Part shown: piece by piece, positions 1-9,183 of the stretch
Position numbering within the stretch: the stretch's first letter is position 1
How the letters are laid out: each line of letters starts with the position of its first letter
Source of the DNA: Pseudochrobactrum kiredjianiae
Lineage (GTDB): Bacteria > Pseudomonadota > Alphaproteobacteria > Rhizobiales > Rhizobiaceae
Direction: 5' to 3'
DNA length: 64,000 bases
NCBI RefSeq assembly: GCF_030362795.1
Contig: NZ_JAUCBM010000007.1
Span: 92,108 to 156,107, forward strand
Translations under genes and position numbers: made by a program
Notes under the pieces: model-generated
The model's input: the letters and a program-made list of their open reading frames with translations, nothing else
What the model was told of the DNA's origin: nothing
Databases searched by the model: none

Positions 1-852
1 GAACCATGCAGTCACAAGTGACACATCGCGATCGCCGATCATATGTCCTGCCTTAACAACACGGGCATCAACCTTGGCACCGCTGCTGCGCAACAAGTCC
101 GACAAAGCCGGTGCAAAAGGCGCATACATTTTATCGTCGGCACCGGTTACCACGAGTACTTTAGCCTTATTCAAATTGGCGACCGGCGTGTGATCCAGCA
201 CCGGCATTGAGCGCATCAGCACAGCCTTCTTCACCAAATCAGGATGGAGCATCATCGCTGCCGCCAACAAATTGGCACCATTGGAATAGCCGACAAAAGT
301 GGTGCGGCTCAGATCAATCTGATCATCTTCCGATAATTTCGTCAGAAACTGAACGAAAGCATCTGCTTCAGTACGCACGTCTTTCTGGTCGAATTTCACC
401 GGTGTAATACGTGCATACCAGCGTGTACGGCCTTCCTGCAAAACCCGTCCGCGAATACCGAGCAATGTGGCACGCGGCCAGACTTTTTGCGCAAAAGGCA
501 CAAGACTTGCTTCATCGCCACCCGAGCCATGCAACAATACAATCGTATCGCCACTGCCATTCTCCGGCTTGGTAAAGTGATAAACGAACTTCTGACTGCG
601 GGAAATAACCTCTTTCACCGCCTTGTCCGCATCATTCGCTGTTTCAGTGACAGGTTTTTTCGGATTATGCATCATCACCCCTGCGCCCGGAGCGGGCGTC
701 ATTGTATCAGATTTCTTGATAAATGCCGCATTACCCGAAGCACTATCGACCTGCGGGTGCTCAACCTGCGCAAAAACAATTTGCGGCAGTCCTGAGACCA
801 ATAGTCCGGCCAAAACAGCAGGAGCGGAGAGTTTGAAGAATTTGTTTACCAT
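1..852 (-). CDS. Secreted alpha/beta hydrolase (partial, 3' end outside window)
   Basis: The reading frame is open from an ATG at 852 down to base 1, giving 284 residues without a stop, so the C-terminus lies outside the window. The first 30 or so residues form a typical signal peptide (MVNKFFKLSA, a hydrophobic core, then AQV), so the protein should be exported. The hydrolase fold shows an oxyanion-type LLHGSGG, the nucleophile elbow GYSNG, the acid motif TGADD and a late AGH histidine, so a full Ser-Asp-His triad is visible. It resembles the phospholipase/carboxylesterase (dienelactone hydrolase-like) group. The substrate cannot be read from sequence. A proline-rich stretch separates the signal from the catalytic domain. 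Confidence 0.8.
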   Translation of the reverse strand, partial: MVNKFFKLSAPAVLAGLLVSGLPQIVFAQVEHPQVDSASGNAAFIKKSDTMTPAPGAGVMMHNPKKPVTETANDADKAVKEVISRSQKFVYHFTKPENGSGDTIVLLHGSGGDEASLVPFAQKVWPRATLLGIRGRVLQEGRTRWYARITPVKFDQKDVRTEADAFVQFLTKLSEDDQIDLSRTTFVGYSNGANLLAAAMMLHPDLVKKAVLMRSMPVLDHTPVANLNKAKVLVVTGADDKMYAPFAPALSDLLRSSGAKVDARVVKAGHMIGDRDVSLVTAWF

Positions 853-1087
853 AAGAGAAATTTTGCCGGACAAATATTAAAATAATCTAACAATACGATA
901 AATTTGTGCGCTGAATGCCGTTGAGAGTATTTTCAATGACGCCATGCATCAGTCCTCTACACAAGCACATTGTTTAAAACGCAATCGCGGCGAAAACATG
1001 CCATACATAATTATTTTAACTTAATGCCGGATGATAAATAATTCTGTATAGCTTTCCTGCCCTCCTCCCAGCCAATAGCGAAACTGC

Positions 1088-2134
1088 ATGACATATAAAC
1101 CAGCTCTGATTTTTCTGACATTTCTGGCACAGGCTTTTTTTAGTCTGGTTCTCATCATCATCACGATCTGGGGAAGTCTTGCGCTTTATTACCAACTCTC
1201 GGAATCGCGCCTGATAACCTATGCGGCGATCGGCCTGTGGGTATTGATTGCACTGGCAGCACTCAGCACTCTCTGGTTTTCCGATCTGCAAAACTATCGC
1301 AAGGCAGCATTTATCATTTTTGCCGTTGTCTTCGCCGTATTGCTGATCTGGTGGCACACAATCAAACCATTGTTGAACCGGGACTGGGCGCCGGAAGTCT
1401 CGCAAACCGTCACCGCTGAATATAATGGTGACATGGTGCGCCTCGATCATATCCGTGACTTTGACTGGCGCACGGAAAAAGATTTCACCACTAACTGGAA
1501 AAGTGCTGATTACAACCTCAGCAAGATCAAAAGTGTTGATCTGTTTCTGTCCTACTGGTCGAGCCCTGCAATTGCACACACTTTAGTCAGCTTCGGCTTT
1601 GAGGATGGGCGACAGATCGTGTTCTCAGCGGAAATCCGCAAGAAGCGCGGTCAGGCATTCTCGGAAATCGGCGGCTTCTTCAAAGATTTCGAACTGGCGA
1701 TGATTGCAGCGGAAGAAAGCGACATTGTTTATCTGCGTACCAATATACGTGGTGAGCGGGTCTATCGCTATCATGTCGATATTGAACCCGAACAGGCGCG
1801 CCAGCTTTTCAGACTTTATACCGACACAGGTAACCGCCTGAGCAAAGAGGCCGGTTTCTATAATACGCTGACCGCCAATTGCACAACGGTTGTATTTGAC
1901 ATGGCTCGGATACTCGACCCGTCCATCGCGCTTGATTACCGCGTTTTGCTCTCAGGCTATCTGCCTGAATATATGTTTGAGAAACAGCTGATCGTCACAG
2001 CGGAAACGAATGTACAATCCATGCGTCTCAACGCCGATATCAGCGAACAGGCAAAGGGCAGCCGTGAAGGCTACTCACAACGTATCCGTATGGCTATGCC
2101 TCAGCCACAACCTCAGCCTCAGGCAGCAGAATAA
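1088..2134 (+). CDS. DUF4105 membrane protein
   Basis: This 348-residue protein has three N-terminal hydrophobic segments (about residues 6-30, 38-60 and 68-92) followed by a soluble domain likely to face the periplasm. The soluble part matches the DUF4105 (Lnb N-terminal periplasmic) family: a W-rich beginning around the FDWRTEKDF motif, a central SFGFEDG strand, and the signature NTLTANCTT with its single conserved cysteine near residue 265. Members of the family are suspected papain-like hydrolases, but no substrate is established. The tail is a proline/glutamine repeat (QPQPQPQ). It stands alone, converging on ridA across a strong hairpin. Confidence 0.75.
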   Translation: MTYKPALIFLTFLAQAFFSLVLIIITIWGSLALYYQLSESRLITYAAIGLWVLIALAALSTLWFSDLQNYRKAAFIIFAVVFAVLLIWWHTIKPLLNRDWAPEVSQTVTAEYNGDMVRLDHIRDFDWRTEKDFTTNWKSADYNLSKIKSVDLFLSYWSSPAIAHTLVSFGFEDGRQIVFSAEIRKKRGQAFSEIGGFFKDFELAMIAAEESDIVYLRTNIRGERVYRYHVDIEPEQARQLFRLYTDTGNRLSKEAGFYNTLTANCTTVVFDMARILDPSIALDYRVLLSGYLPEYMFEKQLIVTAETNVQSMRLNADISEQAKGSREGYSQRIRMAMPQPQPQPQAAE

Positions 2135-2138
2135 AAAA

Positions 2139-2170
2139 CCGGTGCCGCAGGCAACAACCTGCGGCACCGG
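2139..2170. terminator. Bidirectional hairpin terminator between DUF4105 gene and ridA
   Basis: A perfect 13-bp stem (2139-2151 with 2158-2170) closes a six-base loop. It lies five bases after the DUF4105 stop and just before the convergent ridA stop, with A-rich sequence on the left and right, so it can serve both strands. Confidence 0.8.
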
Positions 2171-2177
2171 AAACAAA

Positions 2178-2525
2178 TTAGTCGAGAGCAGCAGTAACGA
2201 TGAACTCAACTTTGTAGCCCGGTGTTGCCAGATGGGCAGAACCGGTTGCGCGTGCCGGTGTGTTTGCAGGATCAACCCATGCTTCCCAAACGGCGTTCAT
2301 TTCTGCGAAATCTTTCATGTCATCGAGCCAGATGATGGTCTGAAGGATCTTGGATTTGTCTGTACCGGCAACGGCCAGCAGACGATCAACTTCTGCCAGA
2401 GCAGTTTTGCACTGTTCGGTTACGCTGGCATTTTCTGTACCAACCTGACCGGCCAGATAAACAGTATTGCCATGCACAACCGCACCGCTCATGCGCTTGC
2501 CGGATTCTAAACGTTTAATGGACAT
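2178..2525 (-). CDS. RidA/YjgF/UK114 family protein
   Basis: A 115-residue protein of the usual RidA length. It begins MSIKRLESGKRMSGAV and shows the family core VYLAGQVG, then ILQTIIWLDDMKDFAEMNAVW and a terminal PGYKVEF(I)V strand. RidA proteins are small trimers that hydrolyse reactive enamine/imine intermediates. This one lacks the arginine of the classic R-x-x-x-E motif near the C-terminus (it reads PARATGSAHLATPGYKVEF), so true imine deaminase activity is uncertain and it may belong to a RidA-like paralogue group. It is transcribed alone; a purine-rich GAGAGGAAAAG precedes the start. Confidence 0.85.
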   Translation of the reverse strand: MSIKRLESGKRMSGAVVHGNTVYLAGQVGTENASVTEQCKTALAEVDRLLAVAGTDKSKILQTIIWLDDMKDFAEMNAVWEAWVDPANTPARATGSAHLATPGYKVEFIVTAALD

Positions 2526-2814
2526 AGTCTTTTCCTCTCATTGTAAATTCGATACCGGCTTTATAATCAGCAAACGGCATAAAGACTATTTGCTGCGACG
2601 AAGAAAACGAAAAACAGCACATATTTTTTCATATTTCACAGTGCAAACTCCAAACCTGCCGAATATTGCGCGCCATTCTTGACTCAAAACCCGCCTGCAT
2701 TTATAAGCCGCCCCACGTTCAGGCATTATATGCAGGTCTTTAATAGACCGCGCCCGAACCAGCTCCTGTTAAAAAACAGACTTAAGAAGGGCCGCACACC
2801 GCGGTATTAAACAA

Positions 2815-2949
2815 ATGAAGCGCACATATCAGCCATCTAAACTCGTCCGCAAGCGTCGTCACGGTTTCCGTACACGCATGGCAACACCAGGCGGTCGTAA
2901 AGTTATTGCAGCCCGCCGTGCACGCGGTCGTGGCAAGCTTTCTGCATAA
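2815..2949 (+). CDS. rpmH: 50S ribosomal protein L34
   Basis: This 44-residue, extremely basic protein starts [19 protein letters not shown] and ends RGRGKLSA, the full L34 sequence. It is a structural component of the large ribosomal subunit. The gene lies directly upstream of rnpA, the near-universal rpmH-rnpA pairing, and the two reading frames are very close or overlap depending on the rnpA start. It is too short to be picked up by a 60-codon ORF filter. Confidence 0.97.
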   Translation: MKRTYQPSKLVRKRRHGFRTRMATPGGRKVIAARRARGRGKLSA

Positions 2950-2971
2950 TGCTGCCTCCGCGGGTGACGCG

Positions 2972-3355
2972 GTGACACAACAAGCAAAAAAGCAGACCAA
3001 AACACTCCGCCTTCGTAAGAGAGCGGAGTTTTTGGCTATGCGTAGCGGAGAAAAGCGTCGCGGCAAATATTTCCTGATGGAAGTTAAACAGCGCGATGAG
3101 GCGACCAGCAAACAGGCAAAAACCGGTGACAGCCCGCGTATTGGCTTCACGGTTACCAAGAAAAACGGCAATGCGGTTATCCGCAACCGGATTCGTCGCC
3201 GTCTTAAAGCTGCCGCCGCACTCACTGAAGCCGCAATGGCTCCGCAAACCGATTATGTCGTCGTTGCACGCAGGGAAACCTTAAATGCTCCCTTCAGCGC
3301 ACTGACCAGAGAGCTTAGCAGGCGGTTTAAAGAGCTGCCTAACAAAAAGGCCTGA
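2972..3355 (+). CDS. rnpA: Ribonuclease P protein component
   Basis: RnpA is the basic protein cofactor of RNase P, which trims 5' leaders from pre-tRNAs. The family core is clear: an N-terminal [19 protein letters not shown], then [25 protein letters not shown], which contains the RNR signature helix. I chose the GTG at 2972, giving 127 residues, the usual family length; there is no in-frame ATG before the conserved start. Upstream in-frame TTG 2906, GTG 2918 and GTG 2930 would place the start inside rpmH and add up to 22 non-conserved residues. No yidD lies between this gene and yidC, unlike in many bacteria. Confidence 0.9.
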   Translation: MTQQAKKQTKTLRLRKRAEFLAMRSGEKRRGKYFLMEVKQRDEATSKQAKTGDSPRIGFTVTKKNGNAVIRNRIRRRLKAAAALTEAAMAPQTDYVVVARRETLNAPFSALTRELSRRFKELPNKKA

Positions 3356-3539
3356 ATTATAGTGTCTGAGCGTTCGCTTTTCTGAACCGCTCGTATTATA
3401 AGGCAGGCACTTAACTCTGACAGGTATGGGGCATAATCTGCACAACGCTCTGTCAGCCAGCATATTATCCGTTGAGACAGTGCAGCCTTACGGATGCAAT
3501 TTCAATGAATAATGAACTGACAGGAACCAGGACCCGTCA

Positions 3540-5390
3540 ATGGAAAAAAATCGTAATTTCTTTCTCACCATTGGCCTGTCGATTCTGATTCTCACTCTCT
3601 GGCAGGTATTCTATCTGGGGCCCAAGACTGAGGCTCAGAAAGAACAGGCACGGATTGAAGCTCAGAACAATCAGGCAGCCCAACCCACAACGGCTAATGG
3701 CGAGACATCCAATACCATTCCTCAGGGCAGCGCTCCTCAGGCTGGCATTCCGGGTCAGGCCGCCGAGGCTCCTGCCGCACAGCCTCTGACCCGTGACGTT
3801 GCTTTGACCCAGAGCAAGCGTATCAGCATTGATACACCGCGCGTCAGCGGCTCGATCAATACTGTCGGCGCCCGCCTTGATGATCTTTTCCTGAAAGATT
3901 ATCGCGAGACCGTTGATCCGACCTCTCCTGAAATTGAACTGCTTGCGCCATCGGGCGTGAAAAAGGCCTATTTCGCTGAGCTCGGCTTCTCCGGCAATGA
4001 TGCGATCGGCACTGTTCCGGGGCCTGCGACCGAATGGAATATTGAAGGCAATGACAAGCTCACCCCTTCAACACCGGTAACGCTGACCTATGCCAATGAA
4101 AAAGGCATCCAGTTCAAACGCGTGATCTCCGTTGACGAGAACTATATGTTCGCCGTTGAAGATACGATCACCAACCCGACTGAAGCGGCTGTTTCTCTCA
4201 GCTCCTACGGTCGCGTAACGCGCTTCGAAAAGCCTGAACATGCCAGCGGCACCTATGTGCTGCACGAAGGTCTGATCGGCGTCGTCGGTGATCAGGGCTT
4301 GCAGGAAATCTCCTATTCCAAGATCGAAGACGAGAAAAACAAGCCGCTTGCCAAAGCGACAGGCGGCTGGGTCGGTATTACTGACAAGTATTGGGCTGCG
4401 ACACTGATTCCGCCGCAGAACGAAAGCTATGAAGCACGCTTCTCTTACTTTACCGATGGCACACCGCGTTATCAGGCTGATTTCCTCAGCGCGCCGATAA
4501 CAATTGCTGCCGGTCAGAACGCCGTGGTCAAAAATCACGTTTTTGCCGGCGCCAAAGAAGTTGCCAAGATCAAAGAATACGAAGAAAAGCTCGGCATCAA
4601 GCAGTTCGAACTGCTGATCGACTGGGGCTGGTTCTACTTCATTACCAAGCCGATGTTCTACCTCATCGACTGGATCTATAAATTCTCCGGCAATTTCGGT
4701 GTCGCCATTTTGGTCGTAACCATTCTGCTGAAGGGTTTGTTCTTCCCGCTGGCCAACAAATCGTACAAGTCGATGGCCCGCATGAAGATGATGCAGCCTG
4801 CAATGCTGGAAATCCGCGAAAAATATGCGGATGACAAAGTTAAGCAGCAGCAGGAAATGATGCAGCTCTACAAGCGCGAAAAGATCAATCCGCTGGCTGG
4901 TTGCTGGCCGGTACTGGTGCAGATTCCGGTGTTCTTCGCGCTCTATAAGGTTCTCTATGTCACCATCGAAATGCGCCATGCGCCGTTCTTTGGCTGGATT
5001 CATGACCTTGCTGCGCCAGATCCGACATCGCTGTTCAACCTGTTCGGCTTGCTGCCATGGGATGTTCCGTCGATCCTGATGGTTGGTGTATGGCCGCTGA
5101 TCATGGGTATCACCATGTTCCTGCAGATGCGTATGAACCCGACACCGCCGGATCCGACACAGGCTGCAATCTTCACATGGATGCCGATTATCTTCACATT
5201 CATGCTGGCTGCATTCCCTGCAGGTCTGGTTATCTACTGGGCGTGGAACAACACATTGTCCATTCTCCAGCAGGGCATGATTATGAAGCGTCAGGGTGCC
5301 AAGATCGAACTTTTTGACAATCTGAAAGGTATGTTCAAAAAGAAAGAACCTGCGGCACCGGCCAAGAATGACAAGCCTGCCAAGAAATAA
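3540..5390 (+). CDS. yidC: Membrane protein insertase YidC
   Basis: YidC (616 residues) inserts and folds inner-membrane proteins, with or without SecYEG. The first transmembrane segment is at residues 6-26, followed by a Q/A/P-rich linker and the large periplasmic beta-domain of Gram-negative YidC (about residues 85-355). The conserved C-terminal five-helix core then starts near FYLIDWIYKFSGNFGVAIL and includes the positively charged cytoplasmic loop (KSYKSMARMKMMQPAML) and NPLAGCWPVLVQIPVFFALYKVL. The tail is lysine-rich. AGGAACC lies upstream of the ATG. It is followed by a strong terminator and then engB, the usual alphaproteobacterial order. Confidence 0.97.
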   Translation: MEKNRNFFLTIGLSILILTLWQVFYLGPKTEAQKEQARIEAQNNQAAQPTTANGETSNTIPQGSAPQAGIPGQAAEAPAAQPLTRDVALTQSKRISIDTPRVSGSINTVGARLDDLFLKDYRETVDPTSPEIELLAPSGVKKAYFAELGFSGNDAIGTVPGPATEWNIEGNDKLTPSTPVTLTYANEKGIQFKRVISVDENYMFAVEDTITNPTEAAVSLSSYGRVTRFEKPEHASGTYVLHEGLIGVVGDQGLQEISYSKIEDEKNKPLAKATGGWVGITDKYWAATLIPPQNESYEARFSYFTDGTPRYQADFLSAPITIAAGQNAVVKNHVFAGAKEVAKIKEYEEKLGIKQFELLIDWGWFYFITKPMFYLIDWIYKFSGNFGVAILVVTILLKGLFFPLANKSYKSMARMKMMQPAMLEIREKYADDKVKQQQEMMQLYKREKINPLAGCWPVLVQIPVFFALYKVLYVTIEMRHAPFFGWIHDLAAPDPTSLFNLFGLLPWDVPSILMVGVWPLIMGITMFLQMRMNPTPPDPTQAAIFTWMPIIFTFMLAAFPAGLVIYWAWNNTLSILQQGMIMKRQGAKIELFDNLKGMFKKKEPAAPAKNDKPAKK

Positions 5391-5401
5391 ATAATAAGAA
5401 A

Positions 5402-5427
5402 AGCCCCCTCTTCGGGGGCTTTTTTAT
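5402..5427 (+). terminator. Rho-independent terminator after yidC
   Basis: A seven-base-pair stem, five of them G-C, has the five-base loop tcttc (5409-5413) and is followed by a run of T, immediately after the yidC stop. Confidence 0.85.
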
Positions 5428-5531
5428 ATCTGGTGCGCATTGACGGTTGACAAAAGCCACTGAAAGCTCAATGCCATAAAGAACAGTGTTATCCCGTCAT
5501 GACACCCAAGATAAGTTACAGGAAGAATTGA

Positions 5532-6224
5532 GTGACCGAAGCAGAACTGGCCGTCGCAAAAGAAGCAGAAAAATATGCAGCACTTGTTGCCGAGGGTAAG
5601 GCTCTCTTCAACAAGCGATGGATTTTTATCCGCGGTGTGCCTTCCATGAAATTTCTGCCGCCTGAAGGGCCTGCGGAAATCGCTTTTGCCGGTCGCTCCA
5701 ATGTCGGGAAATCCTCCCTGATTAATGCGATTGTCGGACAGAATGGCTTGGCGCGTACATCCAACACCCCGGGTCGTACGCAAGAGCTCAACTATTTTGT
5801 ACCGGATGGCTATTCCGGTGAAAATGGCGACCTGCCGCCGCTGGCACTTGTCGATATGCCGGGCTACGGCTTTGCGGAAGCACCGAAATCCATGGTTGAT
5901 GCTTGGACACGGCTGGTCTTCGATTACCTGCGCGGCCGCACAACCCTGAAGCGCGTTTATGTGCTGATTGATGCCCGCCACGGCATTAAGAAAAATGATG
6001 CCGATGTGCTTGACCTCTTGGATAAAGCAGCGGTTTCATATCAGATCATTCTCACCAAGATCGATAAGATCAAGGAAGCAGGCGTTCCGCGCCTGATGGA
6101 AGAAACACATAAAGCGATTGCACGCCGTCCGGCTGCTTTCCCGAAAATCCTTGCGACCTCCTCAGAAAAGGCAATCGGCTTTGACGCCGTGCGTGCAGCA
6201 ATTGCCCTGCGGATCAAGGAATAG
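5532..6224 (+). CDS. engB: Ribosome biogenesis GTP-binding protein EngB (YsxC/YihA)
   Basis: A 230-residue TrmE-Era-like GTPase needed for late large-subunit assembly. G motifs are in order: G1 [11 protein letters not shown]2 with the NTPGRTQ switch, G3 [11 protein letters not shown] and G4 LTKIDK, with a G5-like ATSSEK. The N-terminus has an extra alpha-helical region of about 35 residues compared with enterobacterial EngB, common in Rhizobiales. The start is GTG at 5532 behind AGGAAG; no ATG exists before the conserved region. The gene sits between yidC and argB, but the yidC terminator suggests its own promoter at about 5430-5530. Confidence 0.95.
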   Translation: MTEAELAVAKEAEKYAALVAEGKALFNKRWIFIRGVPSMKFLPPEGPAEIAFAGRSNVGKSSLINAIVGQNGLARTSNTPGRTQELNYFVPDGYSGENGDLPPLALVDMPGYGFAEAPKSMVDAWTRLVFDYLRGRTTLKRVYVLIDARHGIKKNDADVLDLLDKAAVSYQIILTKIDKIKEAGVPRLMEETHKAIARRPAAFPKILATSSEKAIGFDAVRAAIALRIKE

Positions 6225-6242
6225 AGCCACTACAACATGTCT

Positions 6243-6267
6243 CCCAAAAGCGAGCGACGCTTTTGGG
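6243..6267 (+). terminator. Hairpin after engB
   Basis: A perfect 10-bp stem (6243-6252 with 6258-6267) has a five-base loop, 18 bases after the engB stop. There is no T-run after it, so a role in termination or mRNA 3'-end protection is inferred only. Confidence 0.45.
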
Positions 6268-6294
6268 CATAGGCGTGCGTAAACACAAAAAGAT

Positions 6295-6333
6295 AGAGCA
6301 TTTCGACAAGTCAGTTTAAATACGAAATGCTCT
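6295..6333. repeat. Short interspersed palindrome (arms agagcatttcg / cgaaatgctct)
   Basis: Perfect 11-bp inverted arms at 6295-6305 and 6323-6333 flank 17 bases. The core resembles the palindromic interspersed elements common between Rhizobiales genes; related arm sequences occur at 7374 and about 27710. Confidence 0.6.
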
Positions 6334-6382
6334 AACGTGGCCGCCCCATCTTTCACATAACCCTTCATGCCGTGGAGTGATC

Positions 6383-7270
6383 ATGACCGCGACAAGCCCT
6401 GAAATCCAAGCACAACTTCTCTCAGCCGCGCTGCCATTTATGCAGCGCTATGAGAATAAAACTGTCGTGGTCAAATATGGCGGTCATGCCATGGGTGATG
6501 CGGCACTCGGCAAGGCTTTTGCCCGCGATATCGCCCTGCTCAAGCAGTCCGGCATCAATCCGATTGTGGTTCATGGCGGCGGCCCGCAGATTGCGGCAAT
6601 GCTTGCCAAACTCGGCATTGAATCCCGCTTTGAAGGCGGCCTGCGTGTTACCGATGCCAAAACGGTTGAAGTGGTTGAGATGGTTCTCGCCGGTTCTATC
6701 AACAAAGAAATCGTGGCGATGATCAATGCCGAAGGCGAATGGGCAATCGGCCTGTGCGGCAAAGACGGCAACATGGTTTTTGCTGAAAAAGCCCACAAGA
6801 CCTATCGCGATCCGGATTCCAATATCGAGCGCGTGCTTGATCTGGGCTTTGTCGGCGAGCCGGTTGAAGTTGACCGCACTCTGCTCGACCTTTTGGCACG
6901 CTCGGCTGTTATTCCGGTGATTGCGCCAGTTGCACCGGGTCGTGACGGCAATACCTATAATATCAATGCGGATACGTTTGCCGGTGCGATTGCCGGTGCA
7001 TTGACCGCCACACGTCTGCTGTTCCTCACTGATGTGCCGGGCGTTTTGGATAAGAATAAAAACCTTATCAAAGAACTGTCTGTTGCAGATGCTCTGGCAC
7101 TGATTGCAGACGGCACCATTTCCGGCGGCATGATTCCTAAAGTGGAAACCTGCATTGAGGCAATCCAACGTGGCGTGGAAGGCGTGGTTATCCTCAACGG
7201 TAAAACCCCGCATGCGGTTCTGCTGGAACTGTTTACAGAGCACGGTGCAGGCACGCTTATCGTGCCATGA
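6383..7270 (+). CDS. argB: Acetylglutamate kinase
   Basis: ArgB phosphorylates N-acetyl-L-glutamate with ATP, the second step of arginine biosynthesis. The 295-residue protein shows the amino-acid-kinase motifs KYGGHAMGD near residue 32, HGGGPQI near residue 60, the [13 protein letters not shown] substrate loop and a final [11 protein letters not shown] chose the ATG at 6383, which has GGAG six bases upstream and gives the normal family length, over the GTG at 6377. The 3' end of the gene is followed by two more copies of its last 28 bases (see the repeat entry). It lies downstream of engB as in Brucella-type genomes. Confidence 0.97.
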   Translation: MTATSPEIQAQLLSAALPFMQRYENKTVVVKYGGHAMGDAALGKAFARDIALLKQSGINPIVVHGGGPQIAAMLAKLGIESRFEGGLRVTDAKTVEVVEMVLAGSINKEIVAMINAEGEWAIGLCGKDGNMVFAEKAHKTYRDPDSNIERVLDLGFVGEPVEVDRTLLDLLARSAVIPVIAPVAPGRDGNTYNINADTFAGAIAGALTATRLLFLTDVPGVLDKNKNLIKELSVADALALIADGTISGGMIPKVETCIEAIQRGVEGVVILNGKTPHAVLLELFTEHGAGTLIVP

Positions 7271-7334
7271 ACTTAGGGGCACATTGATAGTGCCATAATT
7301 TAAGAAGCACGCTTATCGTGCCGTAAACTAAAGA
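7251..7334 (+). repeat. Three tandem 28-bp units starting in the 3' end of argB
   Basis: Units are 7251-7278, 7279-7306 and 7307-7334. Each begins gcac, has a gtgcc in the middle and ends in an AT-rich tail. The first unit covers the last argB codons and the stop codon. Units 1 and 3 are nearly identical, while unit 2 has drifted. A terminator follows. Confidence 0.8.
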
Positions 7335-7340
7335 GCTTAT

Positions 7341-7371
7341 AAAAAATCCCGCAGATTGCGGGGTTTTTTAT
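7341..7371. terminator. Bidirectional terminator after argB
   Basis: A-run, cccgc, the five-base loop agatt, gcggg, then a T-run. It is symmetrical, so it can serve argB and the convergent transporter gene. Confidence 0.85.
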
Positions 7372-7372
7372 A

Positions 7373-7420
7373 AAGCATTTCCAGCAAAAGTGGGCACCGG
7401 TTTTGCGATGGATAATGCGA
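7373..7420. repeat. Rhizobiales-type palindromic interspersed element
   Basis: The stretch contains gcatttccagcaaaa, then gtgggcaccg, then gttttgcg and ataatgc. The partly complementary ends and the gcaaaa/ttttgc arms are typical of the short palindromic elements found between genes in Brucella and Ochrobactrum relatives, which I recognise from general knowledge rather than from a search. Confidence 0.55.
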
Positions 7421-7431
7421 AATATAAATGT

Positions 7432-8337
7432 TTATTGCCACAGCAACAAAAACAGAATGCCAGTGACGATCAATACACAACCGGCCACTTCCATACGGTT
7501 GATGCGTTCTTTAAAAATAAACACTGCTGAGATGAAGGTAAAAATCAGTTCAATCTGCCCGAGCGCACGCACATAAGCCACCTGCTGCAACGCCATCGCT
7601 GTAAACCAGCCCATTGATCCCAGCACACTGGACAGGCCGACGAGCGATGATGAGCGCCATGATTTCAGCACCAGCACAATCTCACTCTTATCCTTAATCA
7701 GCATCCATACCAACATAAAAGCTGTCTGAAATGTTGTTACACAAGCGAGCGTCACAGCCGCCTGCATAATCGGGTTAGGGCCATCCAATGACAGTGCAGC
7801 AGAGCGATAAGCAACCGCCGAAATACCGAACACACCACCCGATGCAATACCGATCAGCGCCGTGCGGCTAACCAGCGCTTTAAACAAATTACCCCAGCTC
7901 AGCGGCATACGCGCGACTGAAATCAGCATGACACCCAATACACCGACAATAATCGCCAGTACGGCACCGGTTGTTAAGCGCTCGCCAAGCAGGATGAGAC
8001 CAAAAATTGCCGCCTGCACCGGCTCGGTTTTGGAATAAGCTGTGCCCACAGCAAAATTACGTAATGTGAACAAATAAACCAGCATGATGGTAGCAAATAT
8101 CTGCGCCAGACCACCGACAACGCTCCAGAACATGAAAGTGCCATTGAGCTGCGGCAAAGCAAATTCTGCGAAAAAATGCAGCCCGAGCACATAAAGAATA
8201 GCTACAGGGAAACCATAGCCGAAGCGTACAAAACTGGCGCCTCTGGTACCGAGCTTGCCTTGCAGCTTCTTTTGCAGTGTTGTGCGCACATTCTGCATAA
8301 AGGCAGCGCCAATCGTAATCGGTATCCAGAGTTCCAT
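7432..8337 (-). CDS. DMT-family (EamA-like) membrane transporter
   Basis: A 301-residue protein with about ten hydrophobic helices in two EamA-like halves. The first half includes SVVGGLAQIFATIMLVYLF and YSKTEPVQAAIFGLILLGE, a typical drug/metabolite transporter mid-region; the second ends with AVFIFKERINRMEVAGCVLIVTG, the corresponding E-R motif of the second repeat. The substrate cannot be inferred. I chose the ATG at 8337 (MELWIPITIG); the longer frame from 8415 adds 26 polar residues with no sign of conservation. The gene is divergent from the nucleotidase gene at 8484 and convergent to argB. Confidence 0.85.
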   Translation of the reverse strand: MELWIPITIGAAFMQNVRTTLQKKLQGKLGTRGASFVRFGYGFPVAILYVLGLHFFAEFALPQLNGTFMFWSVVGGLAQIFATIMLVYLFTLRNFAVGTAYSKTEPVQAAIFGLILLGERLTTGAVLAIIVGVLGVMLISVARMPLSWGNLFKALVSRTALIGIASGGVFGISAVAYRSAALSLDGPNPIMQAAVTLACVTTFQTAFMLVWMLIKDKSEIVLVLKSWRSSSLVGLSSVLGSMGWFTAMALQQVAYVRALGQIELIFTFISAVFIFKERINRMEVAGCVLIVTGILFLLLWQ

Positions 8338-8483
8338 GATAATGCTGCGCTTTTCTGTTTTACATAAATATATCAGCCCTGTTTGCCCTGCCCTGCCGTC
8401 AAATACAAGCCACACTCCTCAGCGCTTAAAGGTCACGATAAATAAAGGCTGCTCTTTGCCAAACTTCATGGCATAACATCCGC

Positions 8484-9182
8484 ATGACCAATTTACCTGA
8501 ACCACACCACTTCGCCCATGTCACAGACTGGGTGTTTGATATGGATAACACCCTCTATCCGCATGATACCAATCTGTTTTCACAGGTGGATGTGCGGATG
8601 ACATCCTATGTTTCGGAACTGCTGCAGCTGCCCCGTGATGAGGCGCGCAAGGTTCAGAAGCAGTTTTATCAGGACTATGGCACAACTCTCAAAGGATTGA
8701 TGGAATGCCACAATATTGATCCTGACGATTTTCTCGCCAAAGTGCATGATATTGACTACACATGGCTTAAGCCCGATCCGCTGTTAGGCGAGGCCATTGC
8801 CCGCCTGCCCGGCCGCAAATTTATCTATACCAACGGCGACCGCAAACATGCGGAAAATGCGGCGGCACAGCTTGGCATTCTCGACCGTTTCGATGATATT
8901 TTCGATATTGTTGCCGCACAACTGGTGCCGAAGCCGGAACGTGCGCCCTATGAGCTGTTCTACAAACAATGTGGTATCAATCCGCAAAAAGCAGCGATGT
9001 TTGAAGATCTGGCACGCAATCTGGTTGTGCCGAAAACCACCGGCATGCGCACGGTGCTGATTGTGCCGAATAATTTTGAACCGGACTTTAGCGAAATCTG
9101 GGAAAGCGATCCGGCCTTTACCGATCATGTGGATTTTGTCACCGACAATCTCACTGAATTCCTGACGGCTCTGCACCCGTAA
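8484..9182 (+). CDS. HAD-family pyrimidine 5'-nucleotidase
   Basis: A 232-residue haloacid dehalogenase-fold phosphatase. Motif I is WVFDMDNTLYP (two catalytic Asp), motif II is IYTNGD, motif III has the lysine of VPKPE, and motif IV is AAMFEDLARNL. The arrangement and the LYPHDTNLF stretch match the SDT1/pyrimidine 5'-nucleotidase subgroup, which removes phosphate from UMP/CMP or related small phosphates. It is followed after one base by the DUF817 gene, so the two are probably co-transcribed. Confidence 0.9.
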   Translation: MTNLPEPHHFAHVTDWVFDMDNTLYPHDTNLFSQVDVRMTSYVSELLQLPRDEARKVQKQFYQDYGTTLKGLMECHNIDPDDFLAKVHDIDYTWLKPDPLLGEAIARLPGRKFIYTNGDRKHAENAAAQLGILDRFDDIFDIVAAQLVPKPERAPYELFYKQCGINPQKAAMFEDLARNLVVPKTTGMRTVLIVPNNFEPDFSEIWESDPAFTDHVDFVTDNLTEFLTALHP

Positions 9183-9183
9183 A

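Noticed and set aside
4068..5003. 311-codon minus-strand ORF opposite yidC
   Set aside because: It is the complement of a well-conserved yidC and shows a His/Phe/Arg-rich shadow composition with no domain.
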